Below, piece after piece: positions 26,394 through 39,780 of a stretch of DNA of 64,000 nt. The notes under the pieces are model-generated. The model was not told the DNA's origin and searched no databases. It saw only the letters and a program-made list of their open reading frames with translations. Positions within the stretch are counted from its first letter, which is position 1, and each line of letters begins with the position of its first letter. Position numbers and translations under genes: made by a program. This DNA comes from Hofstenia miamia (lineage: Eukaryota; Xenacoelomorpha; Acoela): contig SCFE01000079.1 in the NCBI GenBank assembly GCA_004352715.1, forward strand, positions 480,896-544,895. Direction: 5' to 3'.

Positions 26394-27129
26394 ATACATC
26401 ATATATATATATATATANNNNNNNNNNNNNNNNNNNNNNNNNNNNNNNNNNNNNNNNNNNNNNNNNNNNNNNNNNNNNNNNNNNNNNNNNNNNNNNNNNN
26501 NNNNNNNNNNNNNNNNNNNNNNNNNNNNNNNNNNNNNNNNNNNNNNNNNNNNNNNNNNNNNNNNNNNNNNNNNNNNNNNNNNNNNNNNNNNNNNNNNNNN
26601 NNNNNNNNNNNNNNNNNNNNNNNNNNNNNNNNNNNNNNNNNNNNNNNNNNNNNNNNNNNNNNNNNNNNNNNNNNNNNNNNNNNNNNNNNNNNNNNNNNNN
26701 NNNNNNNNNNNNNNNNNNNNNNNNNNNNNNNNNNNNNNNNNNNNNNNNNNNNNNNNNNNNNNNNNNNNNNNNNNNNNNNNNNNNNNNNNNNNNNNNNNNN
26801 NNNNNNNNNNNNNNNNNNNNNNNNNNNNNNNNNNNNNNNNNNNNNNNNNNNNNNNNNNNNNNNNNNNNNNNNNNNNNNNNNNNNNNNNNNNNNNNNNNNN
26901 NNNNNNNNNNNNNNNNNNNNNNNNNNNNNNNNNNNNNNNNNNNNNNNNNNNNNNNNNNNNNNNNNNNNNNNNNNNNNNNNNNNNNNNNNNNNNNNNNNNN
27001 NNNNNNNNNNNNNNNNNNNNNNNNNNNNNNNNNNNNNNNNNNNNNNNNNNNNNNNNNNNNNNNNNNNNNNNNNNNNNNNNNNNNNNNNNNNNNNNNNNNN
27101 NNNNNNNNNNNNNNNNNNNNNNNNNNNNN

Positions 27130-27160
<31 letters not shown>
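26394..27160. repeat. (TA)n microsatellite containing a 712-N gap
   Basis: TA repeats directly border N at 26418-27129 on both sides. Confidence 0.9.
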
Positions 27161-27162
<2 letters not shown>

Positions 27163-29395
27163 TTAATGGCGTTAACTCTGCGACTTGTAAATGCAAATGA
27201 TATTTAATTGGAGCATAATTCCTGATTTATTCTATATCTTTCTTAATTGAATAAAAAATATGTTTTAACTTTACAAATAAATAGTTTTTATTTATCCCGT
27301 ATGAAGTGTAAACACGAATATACAAATAAATTAGCATAAACAAGCGCAATATAAATCAGTTGTACTTTGAAATATAACAAAGTAATGAAAATTTTACCAC
27401 AGGGTCAAATGATTTACGATGTATAAAACTTTGATTTCAGCTTTGCGTCTGTAAATACTCTAATAAATGTTTACTACAATCGAAAAGTGTTTTAAGAAGT
27501 TACTGCTGGTTTTCTACTACAAGATACTTCAATATAACGTTAAATTAGAAACGATCTGTGCTGAAATGCTCTTGTAGACTTATTTTGTGTTAATGGACAA
27601 TTAGCACAACTATACAATAACTGAATTATTCCATTTGAGACCAGTTTAGCCGACAATTTTGTTTTGATTGGTCGCTACGCCGTTTGATTGGAGATAAAAT
27701 ATAGGAAGTCATTATACATTTTCCTTGAGAATATTCAAACACTTGCTTTTATAAAAGCCAGCAAAATATAGTTGATACATATAAACAGTTAAGGTTTTAA
27801 AGGGGATTGCCACCCCTTTTTTAAAACCTTTTAAACATTAAATAAAATTGCGGATATTTTATGTGAAAAATAAATTTTTAGTGATTTTCATTAAGTAAAA
27901 AACTAATTTTTTCAAAAAATTTTCCGCGCTCCCTTGAGTTAAAAGCGTCTTAAAAAGACTAGTTCTCATGTTTATACACACATACCTTAAGGCTTTGTGG
28001 AGAACCTCATAAATCATTGACATGTCTGCCCCCCTTAAAATATTCTAGGACCACGCCAGCATATAAAGTCTACAGCATTTTAGTAAATTCTTCGCCATTT
28101 TATACAGAATTAACAAATTGGAGAATCTACATAGTCATGCTCTAATTGAATTTTGTCTTCAAAAAAAGATATTTATGTATAAAATATTTATTTTACGTAC
28201 ATCAAGAAATTTGCATTTGTTGCAATGTGATACATTCATATTACTGAATTTTTACATCTAAGATGAACTCTCAATTTATTTAAGTAAAGTTATATCATAG
28301 ATTTCACTATGTTCTTTTCCATATTTGATGCAAACTACAGCATTTTCATAATGAATGTAATTAATTTTCTAATTCTTTGTCAACGTACAATATTTTGATG
28401 AATATCATTATTTGACTGTTTTCTCTATTGTAGTTTTTCAACGACTGAGTTCTTTATATTTTTGCAAGCTAATAGAGCGGTTTGCAGCAGTGAAAAACAA
28501 TTCACAAGTTAACTTCTTATGTCAATTTAAGTATATTTAAGTCAATGCCTTGAAAGAAAGTGCTTGTTCTTCATATTGGAAAAAATAAGTCAAGTAAAAT
28601 TGCATAAAAAATTTCAAGTATTTGTTTTGAAATCAAACAAAATTAAGTAATAGGATTGGAAATTTTTTTAACATTACCATCATGCATGCACGTACATTTT
28701 GGATTAGATTTCAATATTAAACATTATTTTGCCAAAAAAATGTATGAATTTGCTTATAAATATAAGATTATATTATTTTTTATTTATATTTACAGCAAAA
28801 ATTGAAAAATAATTGACTACAAACATAAAGTATTCATAAAATAAAATCTATAATATTATAGGTATTCTGTTAAGCAAAAATTTAATCAAATGTTTTGATT
28901 TTGATCAGTCTTTTGGTTGTTTCTAAGCCTAAAGATTCGTTAATAATTTAAATATAAATATCTTATATTGCATTTTCAGGGATAAATTTATGTTTACAAA
29001 ATCGTATATACTAATAATTTGGTTTACAAATCTTTCATGATGTTGAACAATATGATTTCTGTCTGACATCATATAAATTGAAATACTACATATTTTTAAA
29101 GAGCTTTATTTCTTTGAGAATCCACTGATTTACAAAGACACAGGTTCATATCTATTTGAACCTTTGCCTTATATATATATATATATATATATATCCGGGA
29201 ACCGAAATTTGGTACTATTATTCGAGAATCAAATTTTCTTTGCTGCTATTAAAATATTATAAAAGGTGTCAATTAATTCTTAAACATTTTTGAAATTTTA
29301 TCAATGTTATAATGTTTTTCAAAAATTCATAATTATAACGCCTTAAGTTAGTCAAGATACATATATATTATTGAATACGTATGAAAGTTACTTAC
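27161..29395. other. AT-rich non-coding stretch, in part intron of the 29.4-kb gene
   Basis: Contains a TA tract at about 29171-29194 and a GCCCCCC/GACCACGCCAG fragment near 28027-28060 that may be hAT-like debris. If the exon at 29396-29627 is real, its first intron runs leftward through this region. I could not find the next exon. Confidence 0.4.
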
Positions 29396-29627
29396 GGTCA
29401 CTCTCTATGATAAGTGATCCTTCGTAACAAGTGGTAAAGGGCCCTGTCCATTTAGATTTGGCAGTCTGACAATTGTCACCTGGATCACAATTCAAGGTTC
29501 TTTGCCACCAACAGGTATACGCGCTGCATAACAATGAAATTTCACTAAGAAGAATAAAAAACGGAAAGTAAATGTTGATTCGAAGCAGGGCTCCACAGCT
29601 GGTGTCCACATCGCTTAAACGAACCAT
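29396..29627 (-). CDS. first coding exon of a secreted or membrane Cys-rich protein
   Basis: The minus-strand frame starts at ATG 29627 and runs 77 codons to the consensus donor C|GTAAGTAAC (GT at 29395-29394); read through, it would stop two codons later. Residues about 14-42 form a hydrophobic segment (RINIYFPFFILLSEISLLCS) that looks like a signal peptide. Then comes a Cys-rich start of an ectodomain, YTCWWQRTLNCDPGDNCQTA, and later GPFTTCYEG. Four cysteines in about 30 residues with a C-Y-E-G ending recall small three-finger (Ly6/uPAR-like) or receptor ectodomains, but I cannot assign the family. The patch is richer in G and C than its surroundings. The ATG choice is supported by the signal peptide; later exons must lie to the left. 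Confidence 0.62.
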
Positions 29628-32600
29628 TGCGTCAGCTATTTTCTGCTACAACGTTATCAACCCCATCTACAATATTATTCAATTCTGACATTCTACGAGT
29701 ACACTGAGGGCGAGTGTGTCTTTGGGCAATGTTTTGCAATTGGTAAAAACGTCAGTTAGCCGCTGGATAACTGTAAACTTCTATTATGGTATACAACACT
29801 AATTCAGTTTTGTGATTGGTTAATTGTATAAAACGCTTTCTCGTTCTTAGATGCACTTATTCCATGCTCTGCAAACAGAAGCCATTGTAGCGTAAATGTT
29901 TACTATCATTTTACTTAATTCGTATGAAATACATCCGCCCTCGAATGCATTTATGAAAGAGTTTATTCAATTGCCCCTAATAATTTCCGTCGTCATAAAA
30001 GATTGAAACTTTCTATTCATGATGACGTAACTACTCTACACAAAGAGTGAATTGTATGTATTAATAATTTTTACAATTGTTTTGAAAAGGTTTCTAAAGA
30101 AGTAACAGCGTATCCTCTAAACCTCTGTTCTAATTAATAAGAAATTCAACAAGGTTCCTTAAAAAATATGTTTCAAATTTTCATTCTCTGCCTTTTCAAA
30201 AACCGAAATTTACACACACTGATGAACTTAGAAACCTGCTTTAGGAAAATGCTCCAGTGGTAGTGTTTATTACTCGAAACTACTCTCAAAATGGGTCAGA
30301 GAAAACACTGAAGTCATTTCAATGGATGCCATTTTAGGAAGGATAATCTCTATTTTGATAATAATTTGAAAATGTGTGAAAATGGTGACAGAATGCATAG
30401 AAAGAAACAATTGAAATCGGTGCATTCAACCAGGGTTGTGATGTGTCAATGCTGTTTGTCGGATGAAACTTAAGTTTATGAATTTAAGTATTATAAGTTT
30501 TACTTGAAATTGCAAAACAAAATTGCATTGTATTTAAATGTTCGCATTTTTAGCAAAATTGATATTTTTTTACGTTTGCTGATAAAAACAGGTATAGGAT
30601 TTTTTTAATTTAAAGATTTACATGTATATATTACATATATTGCATATATTACATATATTTACATATATATTACATATATTTATATATATATTACATATAT
30701 ATTACAAATATTACATATATATTACATATATTTACATATATATTACATATATTACATATATTACATATATTTACATATATATTACATATATTTACATGTA
30801 TATATATTACATGTACATATAACTATTTTAATGACTAGGGCGAACAAAAGTAAAAATGTAAAAATTGAAATAAAGGTCAATTTTGTCTAAACAGTGAGAA
30901 AGTAAATAATTTTAGTACCTATGCATACATATTTTAGAAAGTTTATGGTCAAAATTTGGGATTAGGTAAAAAATATTTACAATTTTCTTTAGGGTCAAAT
31001 TTTTAAGTCACATTTTTGGAGGGGAAACAATTTATGAATTACTTTCATAAACAGCTCATTAAAACCATACAATACAAATATTTAGTAACATTTTATAATA
31101 GCAAAATATTATAGAAAATTTATGTATTTTGAACGTAAATATGTAAAAAAAGAGCTTAAAGAGGGGGAAGGCTTTAGCTTTTAAAAATATAAATTTCTTG
31201 ATTATAAAACATGGAAATTATCACTGTCCAAATTTTAACTATTAGAATAGAGATACGCTAGACCAAGCATTTAGTTACTATTTTCATATTTTGCTAATTT
31301 TTATAAAAATGCCATTACTAAAGGTGTCACGTTGAGAGATAAGAACTGCTAGCAATGAGACAGTCATGCAAAAGAAGTGCAAAGATAATGTGCATTTCGA
31401 TATTGGGATGCTTCTTACATTCTAGTGGATTATATTTAGCATAGAATACAAGAATTTTACAAGCGTTACATAATCTTTAGGTAAATTTTTAGGGTCGGAA
31501 AATTGCGTTTTTATCTCAAAAAAGTCAAAAATTTTCGATCAAAGTTTAAAATTTTTTGTGTCAAAGAGAAATTGCCCAATTAATGACCTCAAGAATTAAT
31601 GACCTAAAAAACAACTCAGATTGACATTAATAATAGAATTTCTGTAAGGGTGAGAGAAACACGCCCTCTAAACTACAGTAATTTCACACTCAATGCATCA
31701 TTTTGAGAAAACCTCCTTCTGACCAAGGCATATTAGTGAAGATCTTCCAACCCGACGTGAATCCGATAAACTTCAACCGTATCGCCCCGAACTCAAGTTT
31801 TGGAATTTGGTTGCAAAATTATTTGTCCGAATTTTGGAATTGCAAATAGTTCAATTGCTTTAATAACAGTTGGAGATTTTTTGATGAAAGTAACAAATTT
31901 GAAGGGCATTTGTATTACCATTTGGAAAATATAGCTATTCAATGGTCACAAAGGTTTCTTTTGAAAGACGTTATCATGTCGTGATCATGTCAGGAAGATA
32001 AATCACTTTCCGGATGAGAATGGTTTAATAACAAACACATTTCTTGCTATTGCAGCAAGTTGCACATGAATAACATACTCTATGTAGTTTCAATTATATT
32101 TTTCAAAGTTTTGCCCATTACCCTATTCCACTTCGGTACAGGCTGGGATCATTTTGGTTGGTCACAACTCACAGCTGCATCTCAATTTTTAATATTATTT
32201 AAATTACCAAGGTTTACGTTTTCAGCTAAAATAAGTATGACGCATAGTGTTTATTTTAGGACATATATACTCAAAGAGCGAGTTCAGTTAAATTATGTAT
32301 TGAATGCATGCACTAAACTTTTACAATTTCATAGCAAAGTTTTAGTAAGTCATGTCTTTTCGAAATCGTTATTTAGTATTAATAAAGAAATGGTTTAAGT
32401 TCAATTCTTGCCACTGTGTAATAATACAAAAATTAATATTGTTTTTAATAATATACTGAAATATAACATTGTAGAAATAATACATATATTAAAAAAATTT
32501 ATGATATTATAAAATACACCTGTAATTGGAAAAATATATATAGTAAAAGTGTAATTACATAATTTATATTTACTAAGCGTAGCATATACTTAATACAATA

Positions 32601-33144
32601 TATTGTATCACCTTGTCAAATATTAGTAACCGCAAACAGTATTATACATAAAAAAGATAAATTTGTAGGGGTGAAGCGAATTATTATATTTTATTTCGTA
32701 AAAATGTTGTTTTCCTAATCTTCTTCTAAAGCTATTTGACTTAAATCATTTTTGCTAGTAATCGCGTTAGATGTTGCCGCTATCACTAATGGCAAATTTG
32801 GTTCTGTCATAGATACCTTATGTGAATGCTGTGATCATTGCTTAATTTCCTTAGTTTTGACAAGATTAGGTGCAGGGCAGAATATCACAGTGGTGCGAAA
32901 TAAAGTTGTTCAATATACAAAAAAGGGAATTGGGTGATGGTACACTCAAATGCCAATGTTATATAAATTTACTAGACAGGAAAATAATGCTTCTCGAATC
33001 AGGACTTAATTATATATTTCAGCAAAATTTAAGTGAATCTTAACTAATTGGCAATTATTGGCAATTTTCCTTTTTAAGCAGTGCATTAATCGATTTTTTA
33101 AAGTATTCAATAGATTTATTAATTTCCAATTTTTGCATTTCCGT
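29628..33144. other. AT-rich non-coding stretch, including the upstream region of the 29.4-kb gene
   Basis: Open frames at 32060 (112 codons) and 32752 show no domain and are not called. No promoter motif could be assigned with confidence. Confidence 0.45.
30619..30818. repeat. TTACATATA-type interrupted satellite array
   Basis: About 200 bp of irregular 9-20-bp units built from TTACATATA, TTTACATATA and TATATTACATATA. The long open frame across it (Tyr-Ile-Thr repeats) is an artefact. Confidence 0.85.
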
Positions 33145-33343
33145 AGTGAATAAGCAAAAGCGGGGCGAGCCCCACAGTTTTTGAAAATATTGACGAATTC
33201 GACGTTAGGAAATGCATTTAACCACCTTTGTTTTTAATTTTTTAATATTTTTTACCGAAAATTTTTTTATTTAACCAGTCAGAGGTAATTTTGAAAATTG
33301 GACGAGGGGACATTCCACCATGTCTCCCTTGTGTACGTCACTG
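33145..33343 (-). mobile_element. hAT-type MITE fragment, same family as 16.75 kb
   Basis: The reverse complement from 33343 begins CAGTGACGTACACAAGG, continues with ACATGGTGGAATGTCCCC and then a TGACTGGTTAAAT segment, matching the 16750 element in order. The far end is diverged and no target duplication is visible, so the left boundary is approximate. Confidence 0.6.
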
Positions 33344-34378
33344 GTTATAGGCAAACATTTCATGAAGAATGGAAGAATCTCTGTTGAGGCTTGAGTACGT
33401 GCCTCCAGTTCCCCCCTCTGGGTCAGATTTGACATGGCAAGCTTCGGTGACCCAATTGATTCGTTTTTTAGAACTTAGATTGTTGCTTGCAGGGCTTTGC
33501 TAAAAGTATATTTGAATATACATTGATATGAACAACACATCCCGATGTTCTTCAATAACATTCGAATGTTTCATTTCGCAATATAAAGACACGATTCCGT
33601 TAAGGATGTTAAATAAAATGAATCGAAATAATTTTTATGTAACAAAATACTAGAAAGTACAAATATTCATTTTGAAATATCAGTCTGTGAAAAATTCTTC
33701 CATTTGTAAATATTATTTTTCTGGCGAAAATTTCGACTTATATTTAAACCTCAAATTTTATATAATTAATACTAATCTAATATTAAATGATTACAAAATA
33801 TGTATTTACTAATAAATGAAATCAAATCCGAATACGAATACAGTACAGTAGCGGATTTAAAAAATTTTGGAGGGTTGCGGATATTTTTTAAAGTGTGTAT
33901 GAAATAAGAGTCTCCGTTAAACTTTAGTTTCTAATATTTTGATATTTGCTTTTCTATCATTTCGTGTGATGTCAACTAAATTTTCTAACCAGTGGAATAT
34001 AAAAATAGAATTTTACAAATTTAATTAATTTAATTACCATTGAAATGCTGAACACTACAGTAGAGCTTCTTAATGGTCTTCTATAATTAAAATTAAATCG
34101 AATTTATTAGAATCGATCACTTCTTTACTGTATCATTTTGAAAATATCAATTTCACTAGTCTTCCAATTTTAGTTTTATTCTATGTTTGCATATGTGTCA
34201 TTGTTCCCCAATAGGAATTTTGCTAATTTGTTTTACCTTAAGAGTTTTATTCACAAATTTGTTCTGGTCAGATAATTCTATTAAGTCACCAGAGACGTGT
34301 GTAAAACCGTAATAATAAATATTTTGCAAAAGTTGCTATAACTATGTACACCTCCGTTGAGTAATACAGAGTAAATGG

Positions 34379-34699
34379 NNNNNNNNNNNNNNNNNNNNNN
34401 NNNNNNNNNNNNNNNNNNNNNNNNNNNNNNNNNNNNNNNNNNNNNNNNNNNNNNNNNNNNNNNNNNNNNNNNNNNNNNNNNNNNNNNNNNNNNNNNNNNN
34501 NNNNNNNNNNNNNNNNNNNNNNNNNNNNNNNNNNNNNNNNNNNNNNNNNNNNNNNNNNNNNNNNNNNNNNNNNNNNNNNNNNNNNNNNNNNNNNNNNNNN
34601 NNNNNNNNNNNNNNNNNNNNNNNNNNNNNNNNNNNNNNNNNNNNNNNNNNNNNNNNNNNNNNNNNNNNNNNNNNNNNNNNNNNNNNNNNNNNNNNNNNN

Positions 34700-34733
<34 letters not shown>
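34379..34733. repeat. 321-N gap with (TA)n on its right side
   Basis: N bases at 34379-34699 are followed by a TA tract to about 34730. Confidence 0.85.
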
Positions 34734-35149
34734 ATATATATTAGAGAGTGACAATATGAGGTCTCAAATTATAGTTAACATTAATCATTTTCTTTCGTAC
34801 CTATTATTACTAAGCGTCTTAGATCTTTTTCAATTCAATCTGTGATTAACACCGAACCCGACACTACCCGAAAATTTGACAAAAAACCCGAAAATTTAGT
34901 GGAAAAGTTCGTGGTGAACAAGCTGTCAAAATATTGCAAAAATTGATATTTGAGTGCATCTTATTATTTTACTTTGTATTTTGTGGGCAGAATTTATATT
35001 GGAAACTATAGGGACATTCTTTAGCTTAACCCTGGATGTATGGGCTGCTTCTGACATTGACTCTGTAATGGAAGTGGAAATGAGGTCCACAGATCCTCAT
35101 AGCTTCTCATTTTTTTGTTAACAGCTAAAGAAGCTGTTAAGTGCAAACA

Positions 35150-35372
35150 GCAATCCTTTTGCTTCGATATTTTTTAGCGAAAATAGATAAAAAAATTAAT
35201 AAATCGGCTCCGACATTGCACGGATAGGTCTTGATAATGAGAAAATATTGAAAAGTAGACTTGTTTTTTAAAAAATTTTAATTTTTTGCCGAAAATTTTT
35301 TTATTTTCAAAATCAGTTTTGAATATCTGAGGAGAGGCCATTCCACCATTTTCTCTTTTGCATTCGCCACTA
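35150..35372 (-). mobile_element. diverged hAT-type MITE fragment
   Basis: The reverse complement from 35372 reads TAGTGGCGAATGC, then AAAATGGTGGAATGGCC and AAATAAAAAAATTTTCGGC, the same ordered landmarks as the 15.9, 16.75 and 33.3 kb copies. The left end is not readable, so the boundary is approximate. Confidence 0.55.
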
Positions 35373-36566
35373 GATAGGATACATTAGCATTGTTTTCTAA
35401 GCAAAGTTAAAAGAAAGACAAGGTACTTGAAAGAAACAATTAAAAACTATACAGGAACTTCAAGGCGATTTTTAAAATGGATAATATATCTACAAAACAT
35501 ATATCACAAAAACAAATATAAACATAAATAAAAGCAGTAGTAAAAATAGCAACAAGTCTTCTGATTGTATCACTATACCAATCATTTAATGATATTATAT
35601 CCGATGCTTTGTAAATATTTGGAAAATCATACCAAACGAAAGTTGATCATACTTTTTAGAAGTTGATTAAGAGCAAGAAATTAATAGTTATAAATGTTGA
35701 GTGCACACAACACAATTGTGAAATTGCTCACGATAATAAATCAATATTCATAAGTCTCTGACTATAAAATATAATTGATTCGTTAAAACACCCTCTATCC
35801 AAAGGGGATTGTTGACTACTAGGGGCTGCAATTATCTTTATTAATTATTTCAACACTGGTCTGAAATCTGACCGTTTTTGATGCTTTGTTGGATTGAAAG
35901 ACATTGATAGACTGTAACAAAACACAGATAATAGTCCAACATGAGTGAATTTATTTGCTGTTTTATACAGAACTTGTTACTGTTTGCTGTAACAGCTTGT
36001 AGCTGTTAACAGCAGTGCTGTTGGGAGTCTTCTTCCTTCCATATCCTTCCATACATTCACGATTGGGATCAGATTATGCATATGCAGTCAGTTGGTTTTA
36101 ACCTCTTAAACAATTGCGTTATCGAGCTAAGAATGTCTTTAATTCATGCGCGATAGTTTGTTTATTTGAAATTTTCTTTGCTTGACAGCTCGCATTACCA
36201 TCAGAAGATATCACAAAATTTATTTGCTTAAGTAAGAACAAATTGCGTTGCTGAGAAGGAAAAAATGTATTCAAGCATATTCAATTAGTGATTTTTTTAA
36301 AATATGCACATATAATACACAATTCGATCAGAAATTTTATCTAAATTCAAAAATATGTGGTATTTTGCTTGATTAGAATTTTTTCCAAATATATTATTAC
36401 GGAATATTGTATATAGATTGTATATTTAGATTACATTAAGCATTTTAATTTTATATAATATAAGAAACCTAAATCCATATTTTAATAAGAACAAAACATT
36501 CAAAGATTGATCGAAGTAAATATTTCCTTAGTAAACATATTGAAAAAATGCAAAAGTCTGTGCTTA

Positions 36567-36871
36567 GGGAAGTGATCCAAATTCAATACGTTAACAACAC
36601 CGTTAACAAATGGTGTTTTACGTTAACATGACCGTAAACCAAATCGTTAACTTACACTCAAAATAAATTCGCTAAAGATGAAGTTTAAGTTAAAGGCGTG
36701 TTTTTTCCGCAAATGTTATTACAAATAACTTTGACACATTTAGGTTCTGCACATTTCTTCAAATATATCTATGCAAATAAATTTATTAAACGGATGCACA
36801 CATTTGAAGCTAGAATTGTTGTTTACGGTTGCATTTTCACTTGTTAACGTATTGAATTTGGATCACTTCCC
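36567..36871. mobile_element. PIF/Harbinger-type MITE, 305 bp
   Basis: The terminal inverted repeat starts GGGAAGTGATCCAAATTCAA and stays perfect for 31 bp at both ends, reaching GTTAACAA. Both flanks are TTA (36564-36566 and 36872-36874), the 3-bp duplication typical of PIF/Harbinger. Additional CGTTAAC motifs lie inside the left end. No coding capacity. Confidence 0.9.
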
Positions 36872-36874
36872 TTA

Positions 36875-38699
36875 TCAATAATGACATGATCACATGTAAC
36901 CACCTGACTCCAGCTACTTGTAGAATGTCTCATACGAATCATTTTGGATCCAACTACATCAATGCCAAAAATATGTCAAAATTCAAAGTCCTTCACCTAT
37001 TAAATGGATTTATGGGGAGCCCTTAATAAATAGGGTTCGCCTCAAGATCTCTTAACCCTATATGCAACAGGGTATGTTTGTCTGTTGCAATCACAGGAGG
37101 AGGTTGATTCAACGCCATAATTAATTTTTCTATTAAAGATTTTTGAACGAAACATAGTACGTTATTAAAACAAACCTTCCCCTACCAAATATGGTCATCG
37201 GATAAGTAATTCCATCTTTAAACTGATTACGTCGTCATTTTCATAGGTAGGTAACAAGTGGTGATTTGTTAAAGAGTTATGAAGGTTTGTGAGTTGAAAA
37301 AACTAGTTACTGTATTTATGGAAAATATATAAGATTTCGAATTGGAAACCTGGTAAATAATAACCATTTTCGTCATAACTTTCAGCAAATCGCGTTTGAA
37401 AATATGATGACAAATGTCCTATAGCAGAAAAATTGTATCAAATTTGCTTAGAATGCTTCCAATCTGTAAACAGGAAAGCATAGACATATTGGGATTTTTA
37501 TAAAGTTACACTTAAACAGTTTGAAGGGTTGGTGAAATATACTACCCCCTTCCCCATGGTAAATTGGATTAAAGCATGAAATTGAAAATTAGCTAGACAT
37601 AGTAGTTTAGTTGAAGGAAAACATTGCCTTTCTCTATTATAAAATTTCCTGTACTTAATGGACTTGCTTCCCTTTGCCAAGCAAGTTGTAATTTGCACTG
37701 ATAAAATTGTCTCTAATCTATGTATTGAATCGATTGCAATAAGGCGGCTAATTGCATTGATGTACGCATTTATTGATTAAATTGATTGCAATTATACTAA
37801 TGACTGTATATTTTCTTTTGAAAACAAGTTGTTATCAAGTGCAATTCCCAACTGCATACAATTTCTAAATGGCTGATAGCTTCTTTTTCAGTACATTACA
37901 ATTTACTATCACTGAATGTTTTAAAACATGTCTGTTTAAGTTGATTAAAAAATTCATTGAGTTCTTAGTGTGAGATATTCTATTGAGTTGAAGTGTGATT
38001 ATTGCCAAATGAATGCATCTTTTTCAATAATGTAAAATATTCTATTAAAATGTGTCTAATTTAAAAACGCATTGCAGTTTTTCTTTCAGAATTAATTATT
38101 CAACTAGACAGGTTTTCTAAAACAACTTCAAGAAAACAGAATTAGATTTATTAAGAAATGCCTTATTCTTTTTTATCGCAGGTCCATCAAAATTAGGAAG
38201 GTCTTGTCAGGTAGAAATAGAAAAAAATTAACATATTTTCTTCCATTTTGAATTGAGGAGAGGGTAAATGTGCTAATATCCCCAAGCCACTGTTAGCCTA
38301 CAGATATGCAACGACTATTTTCCATAAGTTTACAGCTCATCAAAAATCCCTAGCATGTCAAGCAAAGAAAAGGGCTGTTAAGCTCGCTTGATGATTCCTG
38401 CTATTATCAATATATTAGCTCAACTAAAGGAGAAAAGTCTTGCTTCATCAATATGTACATTGTTCACAGGAATTAAAATGACAGTAGAGTATATCCAAAA
38501 ATTTGAATGCAAACTAAAATCACTTCAAGTTTGAATAATGGGAAAAGATTTGATGTATGAAAATTCAAACTAATAAGTTAGTTAAGTTTCAATTCAAAGA
38601 TCTTTGAGAAATTTATGGAATAGCAATATGGATTTTTCTAAAGATGCTCAACTACTATTCCGGGATTCCTTCAAAGATAATGTACTTGAATTATTCTAA
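36875..38699. other. AT-rich non-coding stretch
   Basis: I see nothing recognisable. A small minus-strand frame at 37498 has no domain. Confidence 0.5.
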
Positions 38700-39780
38700 G
38701 AAACTCGAAGAGATAAGGATACGCAGAATGCTACTATGCAGACACAGCTACAGTATAGTTCGCGAACCCGAGATAACGAAAACAAGGATTTTTGAAATAT
38801 ATTCGTGATTTATTCCTGGGATTTTTTGTTGTAAATCCCGACATTTTTCGGGATTGAAATGTTTGGAAATCACCCAAAATTCAGGACATGCTTTCATTTC
38901 ATCAGCAATCGTGGAATTCTTAATGCAGTCACCTAACGTAAGCATTTTCCTATGATTCTAATGGCTTACAATGTTCTCATGCCACCACTGATGCTCCTAA
39001 ATCTACTATATTGCTTGAAGATGTAACTGAACTAGAATCCTTGAATCAATTAAACTCCATAGAATGGGAGCCTTTAATCATCTCAGATCCCAATATGCTC
39101 TCACACGCAGATACTACCACTGATGCTTATTTACAAGCTTATGTCATTCTGTAAACTCGTAAATCACTCTTTGTCTAATGGGCTTTTCTTGCTGGAATTT
39201 CATGGTCGCGAACTATTCCTATTTAACAAGCCTTTCTGCCTTTTAGCATCCAGCAAACCCATTTCTCAGACAACAACATTCTCATGCAGGTCGATCTACG
39301 TAATGTCTGTTACCACTTACAAATCCTTAGTGCTATATTAGAAGATCTACCTTAATATCTTGAGTTTCCTGCAAAGATCTTCTCATGGACATAGACATCA
39401 AACAACTCTCCCATATCAATAGCTGGATTACTGACATAGATCACATCGGTATTCAATTTATCCAACTCAATGCTTCAGCAGCAGACTCTAATATCAAAAT
39501 TTCCTTGGTTACCACTTATCCACCACTGATTCAGGTTATAGCCATTTTGGAAGAAAGAAAACATATATTTAAATGTTAATTGAAATTCCACTGAGTACCC
39601 TCAATTTAATACAAAGGTGGGAAATTCAAAGCCGCTTTGCTTTTTTCTGGCCGCTAATTGACACATTTAAAATGCTTCGCCCAATATGCAATCTGGACAA
39701 CCTTTATTTTAATAATGCCCACTTCAACATCCCGTCTCTAATAAGCTAATCAGACTTTTGCATGCCTTGGTCGCAAAAAT
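38700..39780 (+). pseudogene. decayed coding-like sequence, unidentified
   Basis: Over about 1 kb the plus strand gives protein-like peptides in frames that break at stops and shifts. From about 39014 it reads LLEDVTELESLNQLNSIEWE and then SDPNMLSHADTTTDAYLQAY. Later pieces are WAFLAGISWSRT, ILMQVDLRNVCYHLQILSAI and, near 39600, STLNLIQRWEIQSRFAFFWP. Base composition is more balanced than the flanks. No catalytic motif or named domain is evident. It may be an old transposon or a retired gene; I cannot choose. Confidence 0.35.

Noticed and set aside
30622-30822. 66-codon frame of Tyr/Ile/Thr/His repeats
   Set aside because: It is a translation of the TTACATATA satellite.
32060-32398. 112-codon plus-strand frame
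   Set aside because: No recognisable domain or conserved motif, and such lengths are expected by chance in this window.
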